Source: Streptosporangiaceae bacterium | GTDB taxonomy: Bacteria; Actinomycetota; Actinomycetes; Streptosporangiales; Streptosporangiaceae | Reading direction: 5' to 3' | Assembly: GCA_025934635.1 (NCBI GenBank) | Contig: JAICWX010000207.1 | Span: 1 to 15,931, forward strand | DNA length: 15,931 nt | Shown: positions 6,903 to 14,094 of the stretch, one piece after another | Layout: each line of letters begins with the position of its first letter | Position numbering within the stretch: the first letter of the stretch is position 1 | Notes under the pieces: generated by a model | The model's input: only the letters and a program-made list of their open reading frames with translations | Told to the model about the DNA's origin: nothing | Database searches by the model: none | Translations under genes and position numbers: made by a program

Positions 6903-7852
6903 CCGCCGCTCGTGACGTCGAGCACGATCTTGCCGCCGGCGTGCCCGTCTTCCACCATCCGGTGTGCCTCGGCGGCGCTCGAGAGCGGGAGCACGTGGCT
7001 GACGACGGGCCGCAGTGCGTGCCGATCAAGCAGCCCGGCGAGCGCCCGGGTGCGGGCGCCGTCGTCCTGGATGAGCACGCCGTGGAAGCTGATGTTGGCA
7101 TCGAGCAGCGGGTCCAGGTCCAGCTCCGGGGTCGCGATCGCCGCGATCTGGCCGCCGGGCCGCAGCGCGGTCAACGCAGCCTGCGCCAGCGTGCCGCCGA
7201 CCAGGTCGGCAATGGCATCGACCGGGCCGCCGCCCGCCAGCATCGGGGCTCGTGCGGCGACGTCCTCACGCGTGTAGTCGATGCAGGCCGCGGCGCCGAG
7301 GTCACTCATCTGGGCATGCATGCGCTGGCGGCCCACCCCGATCGTCACGATCCCCGCCGCTGCCGCCAGCTGAAGCAGGAACAGTCCCACGCCCCCGCTG
7401 GCGCCGAGCACGAGCAGCCGGCTCCCGGACGGCACCCCGAGCCGGGCCAGCACCAGGTGAGCGGTTCCCGCCGCCAGCGGCGTGGCCGCCGCGTCGGCAA
7501 ATGAGGTCGCCGGGCCGATCGGCGCGACCAGCGCGGCGTCGGTCACCGCGAACTCGGCGTACCCCCCGCCGCCATCCGGGAAATGCGTCATCGCCATGAC
7601 CCGGCCGCCGGGCGCCAGGCTGGTGACCCCGGGTCCCACGCCGTCGATGACGCCGGCTATGTCATAGCCGAGGATGCACGGCACCCGCAATCCGGCCCAG
7701 CTGCCATCGGCCCGGTTACCCGCGTCGACCGGGTTGACCCCGGCCGCCTGCACGGCGACCCGCACCTGACCAGGCCCCGCGACCGGATCAGCCACATCAC
7801 CCAGCCGCAGCTGCTCCGGTCCGCCAAACTCGCTGACCAGCACCGCTTTCAC
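6899..7852 (-). CDS. MDR superfamily NADP-dependent oxidoreductase (quinone oxidoreductase-like)
   Basis: A 317-aa zinc-independent medium-chain dehydrogenase/reductase. The N-terminal GroES-like domain opens with MKAVLVSEFGGPEQL and contains AGVNPVDAGNR and LGYDIAGVIDGVG. The nucleotide-binding domain has LGASGGVG at 149-156, as in NADPH-dependent quinone reductases. The catalytic and structural zinc cysteines are lacking. The usual reaction is NADPH-dependent reduction of quinones or enones; the substrate is unknown. Length is normal for the family. The GTG start at 7852 is well supported by GGAGGG 7 nt upstream and by the family N-terminus. It is divergent from the small membrane protein at 7980. 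Its TAG stop shares the palindrome CTAG (6899-6902) with the fusion gene's stop on the other strand. Confidence 0.9.
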   Translation of the reverse strand: MKAVLVSEFGGPEQLRLGDVADPVAGPGQVRVAVQAAGVNPVDAGNRADGSWAGLRVPCILGYDIAGVIDGVGPGVTSLAPGGRVMAMTHFPDGGGGYAEFAVTDAALVAPIGPATSFADAAATPLAAGTAHLVLARLGVPSGSRLLVLGASGGVGLFLLQLAAAAGIVTIGVGRQRMHAQMSDLGAAACIDYTREDVAARAPMLAGGGPVDAIADLVGGTLAQAALTALRPGGQIAAIATPELDLDPLLDANISFHGVLIQDDGARTRALAGLLDRHALRPVVSHVLPLSSAAEAHRMVEDGHAGGKIVLDVTSGG

Positions 7853-7859
7853 AATGGTT

Positions 7860-7865
7860 CCCTCC
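7860..7865 (-). promoter_or_regulatory. RBS GGAGGG fixing the GTG start of the MDR oxidoreductase
   Basis: Near-consensus Shine-Dalgarno sequence on the - strand, 7 nt before GTG 7852. It rules out the long upstream extension of the open frame to 8290. Confidence 0.75.
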
Positions 7866-7898
7866 GGTAGCAGCTGCCAACAGGCCGGACGGTACCAG

Positions 7899-7927
7899 TG
7901 GACATCTATTTCCGGCCGACCTACGTT
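7899..7927 (+). promoter_or_regulatory. Probable primary sigma promoter for the 7980 gene
   Basis: TGGACA (7899-7904, 5 of 6 to TTGACA), a 17-nt spacer, and TACGTT (7922-7927, fitting TAnnnT) form a plausible HrdB-type promoter in the 127-bp divergent interval. The expected transcript start near 7934 leaves a leader of about 45 nt containing GGAG at 7970-7973. Confidence 0.4.
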
Positions 7928-7979
7928 GGGATGCACGGACGGGCTCAGCACGAATCCGTCCGCTCGATCGGAGCTTGCC

Positions 7980-8303
7980 ATGGGCCTGCGGCTGCACCTC
8001 CACCACCCTGCTCTCGCGCGCACCTTCCGGACCCGCTGGTGGCCCAGGTTCGCCCTCGCTGGCGTCGCATTGACGGTCGTCGGCGTCACTGCGCTCGGCG
8101 GCGCGGCCCAAGCCGGAGTGGCCCTTCTCGGGATAGCGGCCTTTTCCTTTGCCGTACTGCAGGGACTGGGAGTCCACCAGCGCGATCCCGTGGACGGGCA
8201 GCTAGGCCGCGACCTGATGATCCTGGCCAAGGCCAGTTGCATCGGCTCGCTCCGTGAGCCGCCGGTGCCACCCGGCGCCGGACCGGGCACCGCGGCCGGA
8301 TAA
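7980..8303 (+). CDS. Small two-helix membrane protein, unknown function
   Basis: A 107-aa protein. A basic N-terminus with several His/Arg residues (MGLRLHLHHPALARTFRTRWWPRF) leads into two adjacent hydrophobic helices (about residues 24-42 and 44-62). A soluble tail with DPVDGQLGRDLMILAKA and a Pro/Gly-rich end follows. The Arg-rich N-terminus predicts both termini inside. ATG 7980 is chosen for GGAG 6 nt upstream; the open frame reaches back to 7854, but that part has no coding character and would overlap the MDR leader. It converges with the VOC gene across 5 bp. I do not recognise the family. Confidence 0.6.
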   Translation: MGLRLHLHHPALARTFRTRWWPRFALAGVALTVVGVTALGGAAQAGVALLGIAAFSFAVLQGLGVHQRDPVDGQLGRDLMILAKASCIGSLREPPVPPGAGPGTAAG

Positions 8304-8308
8304 CGACT

Positions 8309-8743
8309 TCACGGGGTCAGGAACTGGCGCCAGCCGCCTGGCAGGGTGGTCTGGCCTACCTCGATCAGGTACCCGTCGGGGTCACGCATGTAGCAGCGGA
8401 TCTCGGTCGCGTGCTGTTTCGGCGGCGTGAGGAACTCGGCGCCGCGAGCGCTCCACTCCGCATACACCGCGTGGATGTCGGAGACCCGGATGTTGAGGAA
8501 GCTGCTGGCCCGGTCCGGATCGCGCGGTACCTCAAGGGTGACGGCCGGCTTGTCGTCGGTCGGGCCGCCACCGACGTTGATGATGATCGCGCTGTTGGCC
8601 AGCGTGATGTACGTCGGCTCACCCGAGCGGATGGTCGTGCCGCCGAGCACCTCGGTATAGAAACGGCGGGAGCGTTCCACGTCACCGGACGTGATGAAGT
8701 GGGTCAACTCGATCTCGTAGGCGGGCCGACTGCCTTCAGTCAT
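8309..8743 (-). CDS. VOC-superfamily (glyoxalase/bleomycin-resistance fold) protein
   Basis: A 144-aa single-domain protein with paired beta-alpha-beta-beta-beta units. The first is IELTHFITSGDVERSRRFYTEVLG. The second is FLNIRVSDIHAVYAEWSARGAEFL, ending in EIRCYMRDPDGYLIEVGQT, the usual C-terminal signature with the metal-ligand Glu in YLIEV. Candidate metal ligands are H15 or a neighbour in strand 1 and the Glu near the end. VOC proteins include glyoxalase I, extradiol dioxygenases and drug-binding proteins; sequence alone does not choose. ATG 8743 is preceded by GGAGG about 7 nt upstream. It is divergent from the AhpD-like gene with only 49 bp between the starts, so the two are probably co-controlled. 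Confidence 0.85.
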   Translation of the reverse strand: MTEGSRPAYEIELTHFITSGDVERSRRFYTEVLGGTTIRSGEPTYITLANSAIIINVGGGPTDDKPAVTLEVPRDPDRASSFLNIRVSDIHAVYAEWSARGAEFLTPPKQHATEIRCYMRDPDGYLIEVGQTTLPGGWRQFLTP

Positions 8744-8792
8744 CGTGTACCTCCATGTGATGCGCTGACCCCACGGTCTTAGGGTGGGATAC
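8744..8792. promoter_or_regulatory. 49-bp divergent control region between VOC and AhpD-like genes
   Basis: The interval holds an inverted repeat CCCAC (8770-8774) / GTGGG (8784-8788) with a 9-nt centre, overlapping TAGGGT (8780-8785). TAGGGT fits a -10 hexamer and is 7 nt before ATG 8793, the spacing of a leaderless transcript. The dyad over the -10 could be an operator. No good -35 is visible. Confidence 0.35.
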
Positions 8793-9359
8793 ATGTTCGA
8801 CGTGCCGTCGCTGGAAGACATGCCCGAGGACCTGCGGTCTCGTATTAAAGAGGTCGCGGACAAGTCCGGCTTCATCCCCAACATCTTCCTCACCCTGGCG
8901 CGGCGGCCGGCCGAGTGGCGCGCGTTCTTCGCGTATCACGACGCTCTCATGGACAAGGAGACGCCTGCGCTCAGCAAGGGCGACCGGGAGCTGATCGTGG
9001 TGGCCACCAGCGCGGAGAACCACTGCCTGTACTGCGTGGTGGCCCACGGTGCGATCGCCCGGATCCGGGCACGCAACCCCCGGATCGCCGACCAGGTGGC
9101 GACTGACTGGCGCAGCGCCGAACTCGATGACCGCCAGCGCGCGATCCTGGAGGTCGCCGTCAGGTTCGCGGTCGAGCCGTGGACGGTCAATGACGAGGTC
9201 CTGGGCTCGCTGCACGCGCACGGCCTGACCAACGATGACATCTGGGATGTCGGCTCGATCAGCGCCTTCTTCGCCATGTCCAACCGGCTGGCCCACCTGA
9301 CCAGCACGATGCCGAACGACGAGTTCTACCTCATGGGCCGCGTGCCGCGGACGCCGTAG
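8793..9359 (+). CDS. AhpD-like / carboxymuconolactone decarboxylase-fold peroxidase-related protein
   Basis: A 188-aa protein of the uncharacterised peroxidase-related branch of the AhpD/CMD family. The fold is all-helical. The redox motif CLYCVVAHG shows the CxxC followed by the conserved His, as in the AhpD active site, which would support thiol-dependent peroxidase activity. Typical surrounding blocks are present: KSGFIPNIFLTLARRP, AFFAYHDALMDKE, LIVVATSAENH, and DDIWDVGSISAFFAMSNR. ATG 8793 is preferred over GTG 8784 because the family begins MF-VPSLEDMPED and TAGGGT lies just upstream. It ends 3 bp from the convergent permease gene. The divergent VOC neighbour suggests a shared detoxification role, which is inference. 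Confidence 0.88.
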   Translation: MFDVPSLEDMPEDLRSRIKEVADKSGFIPNIFLTLARRPAEWRAFFAYHDALMDKETPALSKGDRELIVVATSAENHCLYCVVAHGAIARIRARNPRIADQVATDWRSAELDDRQRAILEVAVRFAVEPWTVNDEVLGSLHAHGLTNDDIWDVGSISAFFAMSNRLAHLTSTMPNDEFYLMGRVPRTP

Positions 9360-9362
9360 CCG

Positions 9363-10019
9363 TCAGGCGGTGACGTCACTGCGCAGGAGGACCACCATGG
9401 CCGCCGTGATCGCGGCGACAAGGTAGACAGCGCCGAGGGCGAGCCCGTGCCCGTAGCTCACGCCCTCGGCGCCACCGGACGCGACCGCCATGATCGACTG
9501 GCCAGGCAGCCACTGCTGAGTGCTGGGCACGATGCGGGTGACGATGTTCTCGACGGCGATAAGCCACGCGAAACCGACGATGACCGCGAACACCGCTGAC
9601 CGGACGAACTGACCCAGGGCCATTCCGAGCACGCTGTAGCCGACCACCGCGAGCGCGAGGTCGCCGAGTTCACGGAACAGGTCACCCAGTCCCGTCCCGG
9701 TGAACCAGGCACCGGTCGGGACACCGCGGCTGTGCGCGGCCACCACCGCCGCGAGCAGCGCGATGACCGCGGCGACGCAGAGCGCGAGCAGCAAGAAGGT
9801 CACCACGCCGGGCAGCATGGCCGCCCTCGCGACACCGAGGACCGGGCCGTTCGGCTGGGCGAGCTGACGCAGCGACACGATCCCGCCGTTCGCCGATGCC
9901 TGGGAGAACACCAGGACCACGAACAGCGAAGCCGCGGCAGCCAGCCCGAGGAAGGTCGACCAGAGCAGCGTCGGCCGCCGCAGCTTGGTCCACTCGCTGG
10001 TAAACGCGGCCCACGTCAT
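9363..10019 (-). CDS. ABC-2 type transporter permease, shortened
   Basis: A 218-aa polytopic membrane protein with about five or six hydrophobic segments (about 18-38, 72-95, 119-138, 140-158, 192-213). The cytoplasmic start TWAAFTSEWTKLRRPTLLWS is usual for actinomycete ABC-2 permeases, which anchor an inward-facing N-terminus. Family members of this kind that I recall are about 250-260 aa and carry, after the second helix, a cytoplasmic loop with an E-x-R-x-GTLR-like motif and a PRR sequence. That loop is absent here: ARAAMLPGVV runs straight into TFLLLALCVAAV at residues 64-85. The open frame is otherwise intact. It overlaps the ATPase pseudogene in ATGA (10016-10019). With its partner broken, it is probably non-functional. 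Confidence 0.75.
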   Translation of the reverse strand: MTWAAFTSEWTKLRRPTLLWSTFLGLAAAASLFVVLVFSQASANGGIVSLRQLAQPNGPVLGVARAAMLPGVVTFLLLALCVAAVIALLAAVVAAHSRGVPTGAWFTGTGLGDLFRELGDLALAVVGYSVLGMALGQFVRSAVFAVIVGFAWLIAVENIVTRIVPSTQQWLPGQSIMAVASGGAEGVSYGHGLALGAVYLVAAITAAMVVLLRSDVTA

Positions 10020-10778
10020 CGGATCGCTCCCATCTCCTGGCCATCTGTCACATCGGCCGATCTCGAACCGGTCAGCGCGAAGAACGCCCGCTCCAGGCTG
10101 CGGGTCCGCTCACCGAGCCGACACAGGGTGATCCCGTTCTGCGCGGCGAGCCGGTTCACCTCCGCCGCGCTGATACCGGACTCCTCCACGAGCAAGACAC
10201 CCGCCGTGTCCCCTGGTGTCACCGTGCAGCCGGCCGGCCCGATCATCACCACGTAGTCGCAGATCTGCTTCATCTCCGAGATCAGGTGGCTCGAGACCAG
10301 CATGGCCGCCGCGATACCGCCGCTGCTTCATTCCCAGTGAGTACGACCGGTACCGGTCCCCCGCCCGGGCCAGCAGGCCGGACCGCTCCAGGACCGGGTC
10401 GACGGCGGCTTGCGGAAGCCGCCCCAGGCGGGCGAGCGCCTTCAGGTTCTCCCGGCCGCTCAGCTGAGGGTAGAACGCGGGCGCCTCGATGAGCGCCCCC
10501 ACCTTGTCCAGGTAGGTCGCGGGCTCGGCCAGGCTTCCGCCCAGGATCGTTCCGCTCCCGGACGTCGGGCGGACCAGGCCCAGCAGCATCCGGATCGTGG
10601 TCGTCTTGCCGGCCCCGTTCGGGCCCACGAAGCCGCAGACCGACCCCGACGGGATGGCCAGCCCCACGTCGTCCACCACCGTGCGGTCACCGAAACGCTT
10701 GGTCAGTCCGGTCGTCGACACGGCCAGCGGCCCGGCCGGCCGCTCGCCCGTCCGGTGTATCGCCTGATCCATCACCAT
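10016..10778 (-). pseudogene. ABC transporter ATP-binding protein, broken by frameshift and internal deletion
   Basis: The first frame (from ATG 10778) reads as a good ABC-2 ATPase. It has Walker A GPNGAGKTT (52-60) and a region resembling the signature, YSLGMKQR (146-153). After R153 (10320) it loses frame. Moving to the other frame at 10318 gives GIAAAML, then immediately LVSSHLISEMKQICDYVVM, the H-loop region, and a normal C-terminus ending at 10016. So two bases are missing at 10319. In addition the segment between the signature and the H-loop is gone (Walker B LLILDEP, D-loop, roughly 40-60 residues by family norm). Without Walker B the product cannot hydrolyse ATP. The start has TAGGGT 6 nt upstream and no RBS. 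Confidence 0.88.
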
Positions 10779-10784
10779 GCCGGA

Positions 10785-10790
10785 ACCCTA
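10785..10790 (-). promoter_or_regulatory. TAGGGT, possible -10 of a leaderless transcript
   Basis: TAGGGT lies 6 nt before the ATG at 10778, the same arrangement as before the AhpD-like gene at 8793. It lies in the 39-bp gap after the five-gene unit. No clear -35 is seen at 17 nt. Confidence 0.3.
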
Positions 10791-10817
10791 ATGACGCGGG
10801 CACCCAGGCCGCGCCGG

Positions 10818-11552
10818 TCATCTCCGGATGTCATCCTCTGGGCACCGGAGCTCCTCCTCCGGGTGGACCGAGGCTGCTCGCAAGGACAGCCGGTGAAGGG
10901 CGCGTGCGTAGCGGTGCCAGTGGTCCCGCATCGCCGCACCGGTCAGGGCCAGCGCGGCCGCCGCGATGGCGTACCAGGCGACGGTCATCCCGTGGGCGGT
11001 GGCGGGCGGTTCGGTCAGGACCCGGCTGGCGACGGGCACGTACCAGGCGAACGCAATCGCGGTGAGGGTGACGGGGGCGGCGATGGCCCCGCCGAGGTCG
11101 GCGTAGCGGGAGCGATCGACGCAGGCGGCGGCGGCCACGGCGAGCAGGCACCACCCGGTGAGCTGGGCTGCGAGCGGGTAGACGGCAGGCGGCTTGACGG
11201 GGGAATGCGGCGGGATGGTGTGGGCCATGATGCGCAGCTGTGCCCAGCCGGTGACGGCCAGGACGGGAGCGGCCAGCAGGAGGTGGCCGGCCGGGGCCAC
11301 CCAGCTCGCGACGGGAGTGACCTGGGACACCGGCCGGAACCAGGCGCGGGGCACGAACGCCAGCGCCGCGACGGCGGGCAGGAAGGCCAGGCGGACCGCG
11401 GCCTGGCTGAACGGCCGGTGGGAGCCGTCGGCGACGTGCGCCACGACATAGAGGACGCCGGTGCCGGCCAGGCAGCCGGTGATCAGCGTGACCCATGGCA
11501 TCGTCCGGGCGATGTGCCGGGCGAGCAGGGGCAGCGGGCTCAGCTGGTACAT
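10818..11552 (-). CDS. Small polytopic membrane protein of the sigma/ABC unit, probable permease subunit
   Basis: A 244-aa protein with about six hydrophobic helices (about 19-39, 52-67, 85-101, 126-142, 150-172, 189-208), a short N-terminal inside segment MYQLSPLPLLARHIART and a charged C-tail (HPEEELRCPEDDIRR). It is the last gene of the unit. Its ATG (11552) lies within the end of the large permease, overlapping 13 bp. No family motif is recognised. The position and topology suggest a second transmembrane subunit or accessory for the ATPase at 13216-14094. The downstream gap is 39 bp with no strong terminator. Confidence 0.75.
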   Translation of the reverse strand: MYQLSPLPLLARHIARTMPWVTLITGCLAGTGVLYVVAHVADGSHRPFSQAAVRLAFLPAVAALAFVPRAWFRPVSQVTPVASWVAPAGHLLLAAPVLAVTGWAQLRIMAHTIPPHSPVKPPAVYPLAAQLTGWCLLAVAAAACVDRSRYADLGGAIAAPVTLTAIAFAWYVPVASRVLTEPPATAHGMTVAWYAIAAAALALTGAAMRDHWHRYARALHRLSLRAASVHPEEELRCPEDDIRR

Positions 11553-13219
11553 AGCGGGTTCTGCGGCGGATTGCCCGGTGCGGACACGGTGGCCATTCCG
11601 GGCCCGGGAAGCAGCGGTTTCGGGACGGCCGGCATCGGCAGGCCGAGCGCGGCGGCGAGCTGGGCATCGGTGGTGTGCCAGTTCACCCAGTGCGGCCAGG
11701 CGGCCTGCAGGGCACGGCTCACCTGCTGTCCGGGCAGCCGCGACATCGCGGTGGCCAGCAGGTACCCGGCCTCGGTCGTCTGGGTGCCGACCGAGGCCAG
11801 GACGTTCATGCTCACGCTGGGATAGTTCCAGGTGAAGATCATTTCCCCGCGCACCATGACGACCGCGTGGCCGCCGTCCGGGCCGGTCAGGCCGGACCGG
11901 AGCGCCGCGGGCGAGGGGCGGGTGGCCTGGATGGCCAGCCAGATCGCGATCGCCTCCCGGGCCTGATCGAGCGGCACGCACAGCTGGCCGCGGGTGGCGG
12001 CCGGAGTGGCAGTCGGCAGGCGCACCGCCCATTCGGCAGCGGCCAGGGCCAGGCCGAAACGCGCCTCGGCCAGCTGGGCGCCGGCGGGCCAGGAGCCGAC
12101 CGTCAGGTAGACCGCCGACGCGGGGGCGGCGGCGCTATAGCCCGGCGCGTTCTGCATTTCCTCGTTCCACCGGGCCACCTGCCGTTGCGGATGGCCGTGG
12201 GTGAGGGCGGGATCGGGGAATACCGGTGCGGCCTGCCTGACCGTCAGCAGCTCGGCGAGCCGGACCGGCAGGCGGGCGAGCACCGCGCTGACGGGAGCCT
12301 GGATAGCGGGCAGCTCCGGGCCGAAGCCCGGGTAGAGGCAGTACCGGGCCTGGCCGGCCGCGGTGCAGGGCTGCACCGCGGCCGGGTCGGCGGCCTCGGT
12401 GACCAGGTGGTTCAGCTCGCTGGCGGGGATGGGCCGCAGTTGCGCGGCCCCGGCCAGGCAGATCGCGGCCGCTGCCACGATGCCTGCGCTCGCCAGCAGG
12501 CCGCGGGCCCGGGCGCTGCGCGTGGTCACCGCGAGCGCGGCGACCCCGGCCAGGACGGCGACCCCGGCCAGTTCCGCGGCGTGTGCCCCGGCCGGAGGGT
12601 ATCCGGCCGGGGGGCCGGGCAGGCTGCCGAGCTGACCTGGCTTGACCCACGGGTAGAGCCAGCTGGACGGCCCCGACAGGTTGTTGGATTGCTCAAGGGG
12701 AACGAACAGCGCCAGGGCGGCGAGCACTCCGGCCAGCGGATGCGGGAACCGCGTGCCGATCGCGATTCCGGCCGCGCCGGCCGCGATGACGAGCAGCAGC
12801 CCGGCGGCCAGGGCCGCGACGCCCGGGGTGCCGATGGGGGCGAGCAGTTCCACCGTGACGACGGTGCCGCCGATCAGCAGCAGGCTGGCGGGCACCACTC
12901 CCAGCAGGCCGGTCAGGTGGCCGAGAGTGCGGGTGGCGGCGGTGGCCGGGAAGCTGGCGTACAGATCGGCCATGAGGTCCCGCCGGGGGCGCCCGGCGGC
13001 TAGCTGCGCGGCGATGAGGACGGTCATGGCCAGCAGAAGCTGTCCGTAGCCGATCTCCCAGGAGACGTTCCACCACACCGGTTCGGCCGGACGGATGGTG
13101 ATCCAGATGACCAGGCCGCCGGCCAGCAGCCCGGCCAGCACGACGATGCTGCGGAAGAGCAGCCATGCTTCTGCCCTCGCCAGGCTCAGCACCATCCGCA
13201 GCCTCACGATGGCGGTCAC
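11540..13219 (-). CDS. ABC transporter permease with large extracytoplasmic C-terminal domain
   Basis: A 559-aa protein. Residues 1-21 are cytoplasmic (VRLRMVLSLARAEAW), then about seven hydrophobic segments follow between 22 and 260 (about 22-42, 58-76, 101-124, 134-156, 161-176, 217-234, 242-260). About 300 soluble residues follow, predicted outside. This outer part contains cysteines 285 and 294 and the phrase YCLYPGFGPELPAI, like the CLHPAY-type block I recall in actinomycete ABC-2 permeases, and the motif AEWAVRLP. There is no HExxH, so it is not a peptidase. GTG 13219 is chosen because it overlaps the ATPase stop in GTGA (13216-13219); the longer open frame to 13378 lies inside the ATPase gene. 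It probably pairs with the ATPase, with the outer domain sensing or binding a ligand. Confidence 0.8.
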   Translation of the reverse strand: MTAIVRLRMVLSLARAEAWLLFRSIVVLAGLLAGGLVIWITIRPAEPVWWNVSWEIGYGQLLLAMTVLIAAQLAAGRPRRDLMADLYASFPATAATRTLGHLTGLLGVVPASLLLIGGTVVTVELLAPIGTPGVAALAAGLLLVIAAGAAGIAIGTRFPHPLAGVLAALALFVPLEQSNNLSGPSSWLYPWVKPGQLGSLPGPPAGYPPAGAHAAELAGVAVLAGVAALAVTTRSARARGLLASAGIVAAAAICLAGAAQLRPIPASELNHLVTEAADPAAVQPCTAAGQARYCLYPGFGPELPAIQAPVSAVLARLPVRLAELLTVRQAAPVFPDPALTHGHPQRQVARWNEEMQNAPGYSAAAPASAVYLTVGSWPAGAQLAEARFGLALAAAEWAVRLPTATPAATRGQLCVPLDQAREAIAIWLAIQATRPSPAALRSGLTGPDGGHAVVMVRGEMIFTWNYPSVSMNVLASVGTQTTEAGYLLATAMSRLPGQQVSRALQAAWPHWVNWHTTDAQLAAALGLPMPAVPKPLLPGPGMATVSAPGNPPQNPLCTS

Positions 13220-14094
13220 CGCGCGCCGGCCGCGCAGGACAGCATGAGGTAGCCGTCTTCGACCGTCGGCGTGACCGGCTCGGCGCCGGCCGGCGGCTGA
13301 TCGCCGATGTGCCGCCACCGGCCGTCGCCGCCGCGCCAGGACAGATGCGCGCGCTCGTCGCGCTGGTCCGCCGCCCACACCCGGTCGGCCGCGGTGGCGG
13401 CGAGTTCGGACGGGGTGCCGGCGACGTGGACGCGTCCGGAGAGCAGCACCACGACCTGGGGGCAGATCGCCGCGATGTCGTCAGCCTGGTGGGTGGACAG
13501 CACGATCACCGGGTCACCGGGCAGGCCGGACAGGAGCTCCCGGAACCGCAGGCGCTGCTCAGGGTCGAGCCCGGCCGTCGGCTCGTCGAGGATCAGCAGG
13601 TCAGGGTGGCCGAGCAGAGCCTGAGCGATCCCCAGTCGCTGCCGCATGCCGCCCGAGAGGGACCGTATCCGCGCGCGGGCGCGGTCTTCCAGCCCGACGG
13701 CGGCCAGCACCCGGGCCACCTCCTGCGCGCGGTCGTGCCGCTCGGTGATCTCCTTCAGGATCGCCACGTAGTCCAGGAACCGGGCGACCGTGAAGTGCCG
13801 GTGATAGCCGAGCTCCTGGGGAAGGTAGCCGAGCCGGCGGCGGATCTCGATCCGTTCCGCGGTATCGCCGGGGTCGAGGCCGAACACCGACACGCGGCCG
13901 GCGTCGGCCTCGTTGACAGTGGCCAGGATGGACAGCAGCGTGGTCTTGCCTGCCCCGTTCGGTCCGAGTAGGCCGGTGATCCCCCGCCGCAGGATGAGAT
14001 CGACCTCGGCCAGCGCCCGGGTTGGTCCGTACCGCCGGGACAGGCCGTCGACGCGGACGGCGGCGGTCTGCATGGCCAGGTTCATCTCGTCCAT
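13216..14094 (-). CDS. ABC transporter ATP-binding protein
   Basis: A 292-aa intact ABC ATPase. It has Walker A GPNGAGKTT (44-52), Q-loop Q93, signature LSGGM (146-150), Walker B LLILDEP (166-172), D-loop GLDPE and H-loop H202 in STHQADD. The order and spacing fit ATPases that drive ABC-2 type exporters. The C-terminal 60 residues (after LSGRVHVAGTP) are an extra variable part that may contact the permease. The start is ATG 14094; ATG 14085 (fourth codon) would give the ATGA overlap with the upstream gene that recurs in this unit and is equally plausible. Unlike the ATPase at 10016-10778, every catalytic motif is present. Confidence 0.93.
   Translation of the reverse strand: MDEMNLAMQTAAVRVDGLSRRYGPTRALAEVDLILRRGITGLLGPNGAGKTTLLSILATVNEADAGRVSVFGLDPGDTAERIEIRRRLGYLPQELGYHRHFTVARFLDYVAILKEITERHDRAQEVARVLAAVGLEDRARARIRSLSGGMRQRLGIAQALLGHPDLLILDEPTAGLDPEQRLRFRELLSGLPGDPVIVLSTHQADDIAAICPQVVVLLSGRVHVAGTPSELAATAADRVWAADQRDERAHLSWRGGDGRWRHIGDQPPAGAEPVTPTVEDGYLMLSCAAGAR

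Noticed and set aside
8784..8792. GTG at 8784 as start of the AhpD-like protein
   Set aside because: It falls within the TAGGGT/dyad motif, has no RBS, and the family N-terminus starts at the ATG 9 bp later.
11540..12400. Peptidase (M1-like) function for the outer domain of the large permease
   Set aside because: No HExxH or other catalytic motif is visible.
10410..13003. Very long open frames on the + strand (471 and 442 codons) opposite the sigma/ABC unit
   Set aside because: They are Gly/Arg/Gln-rich with no domain, and arise as mirror frames of GC-rich genes whose - strand products carry clear membrane and ATPase motifs.
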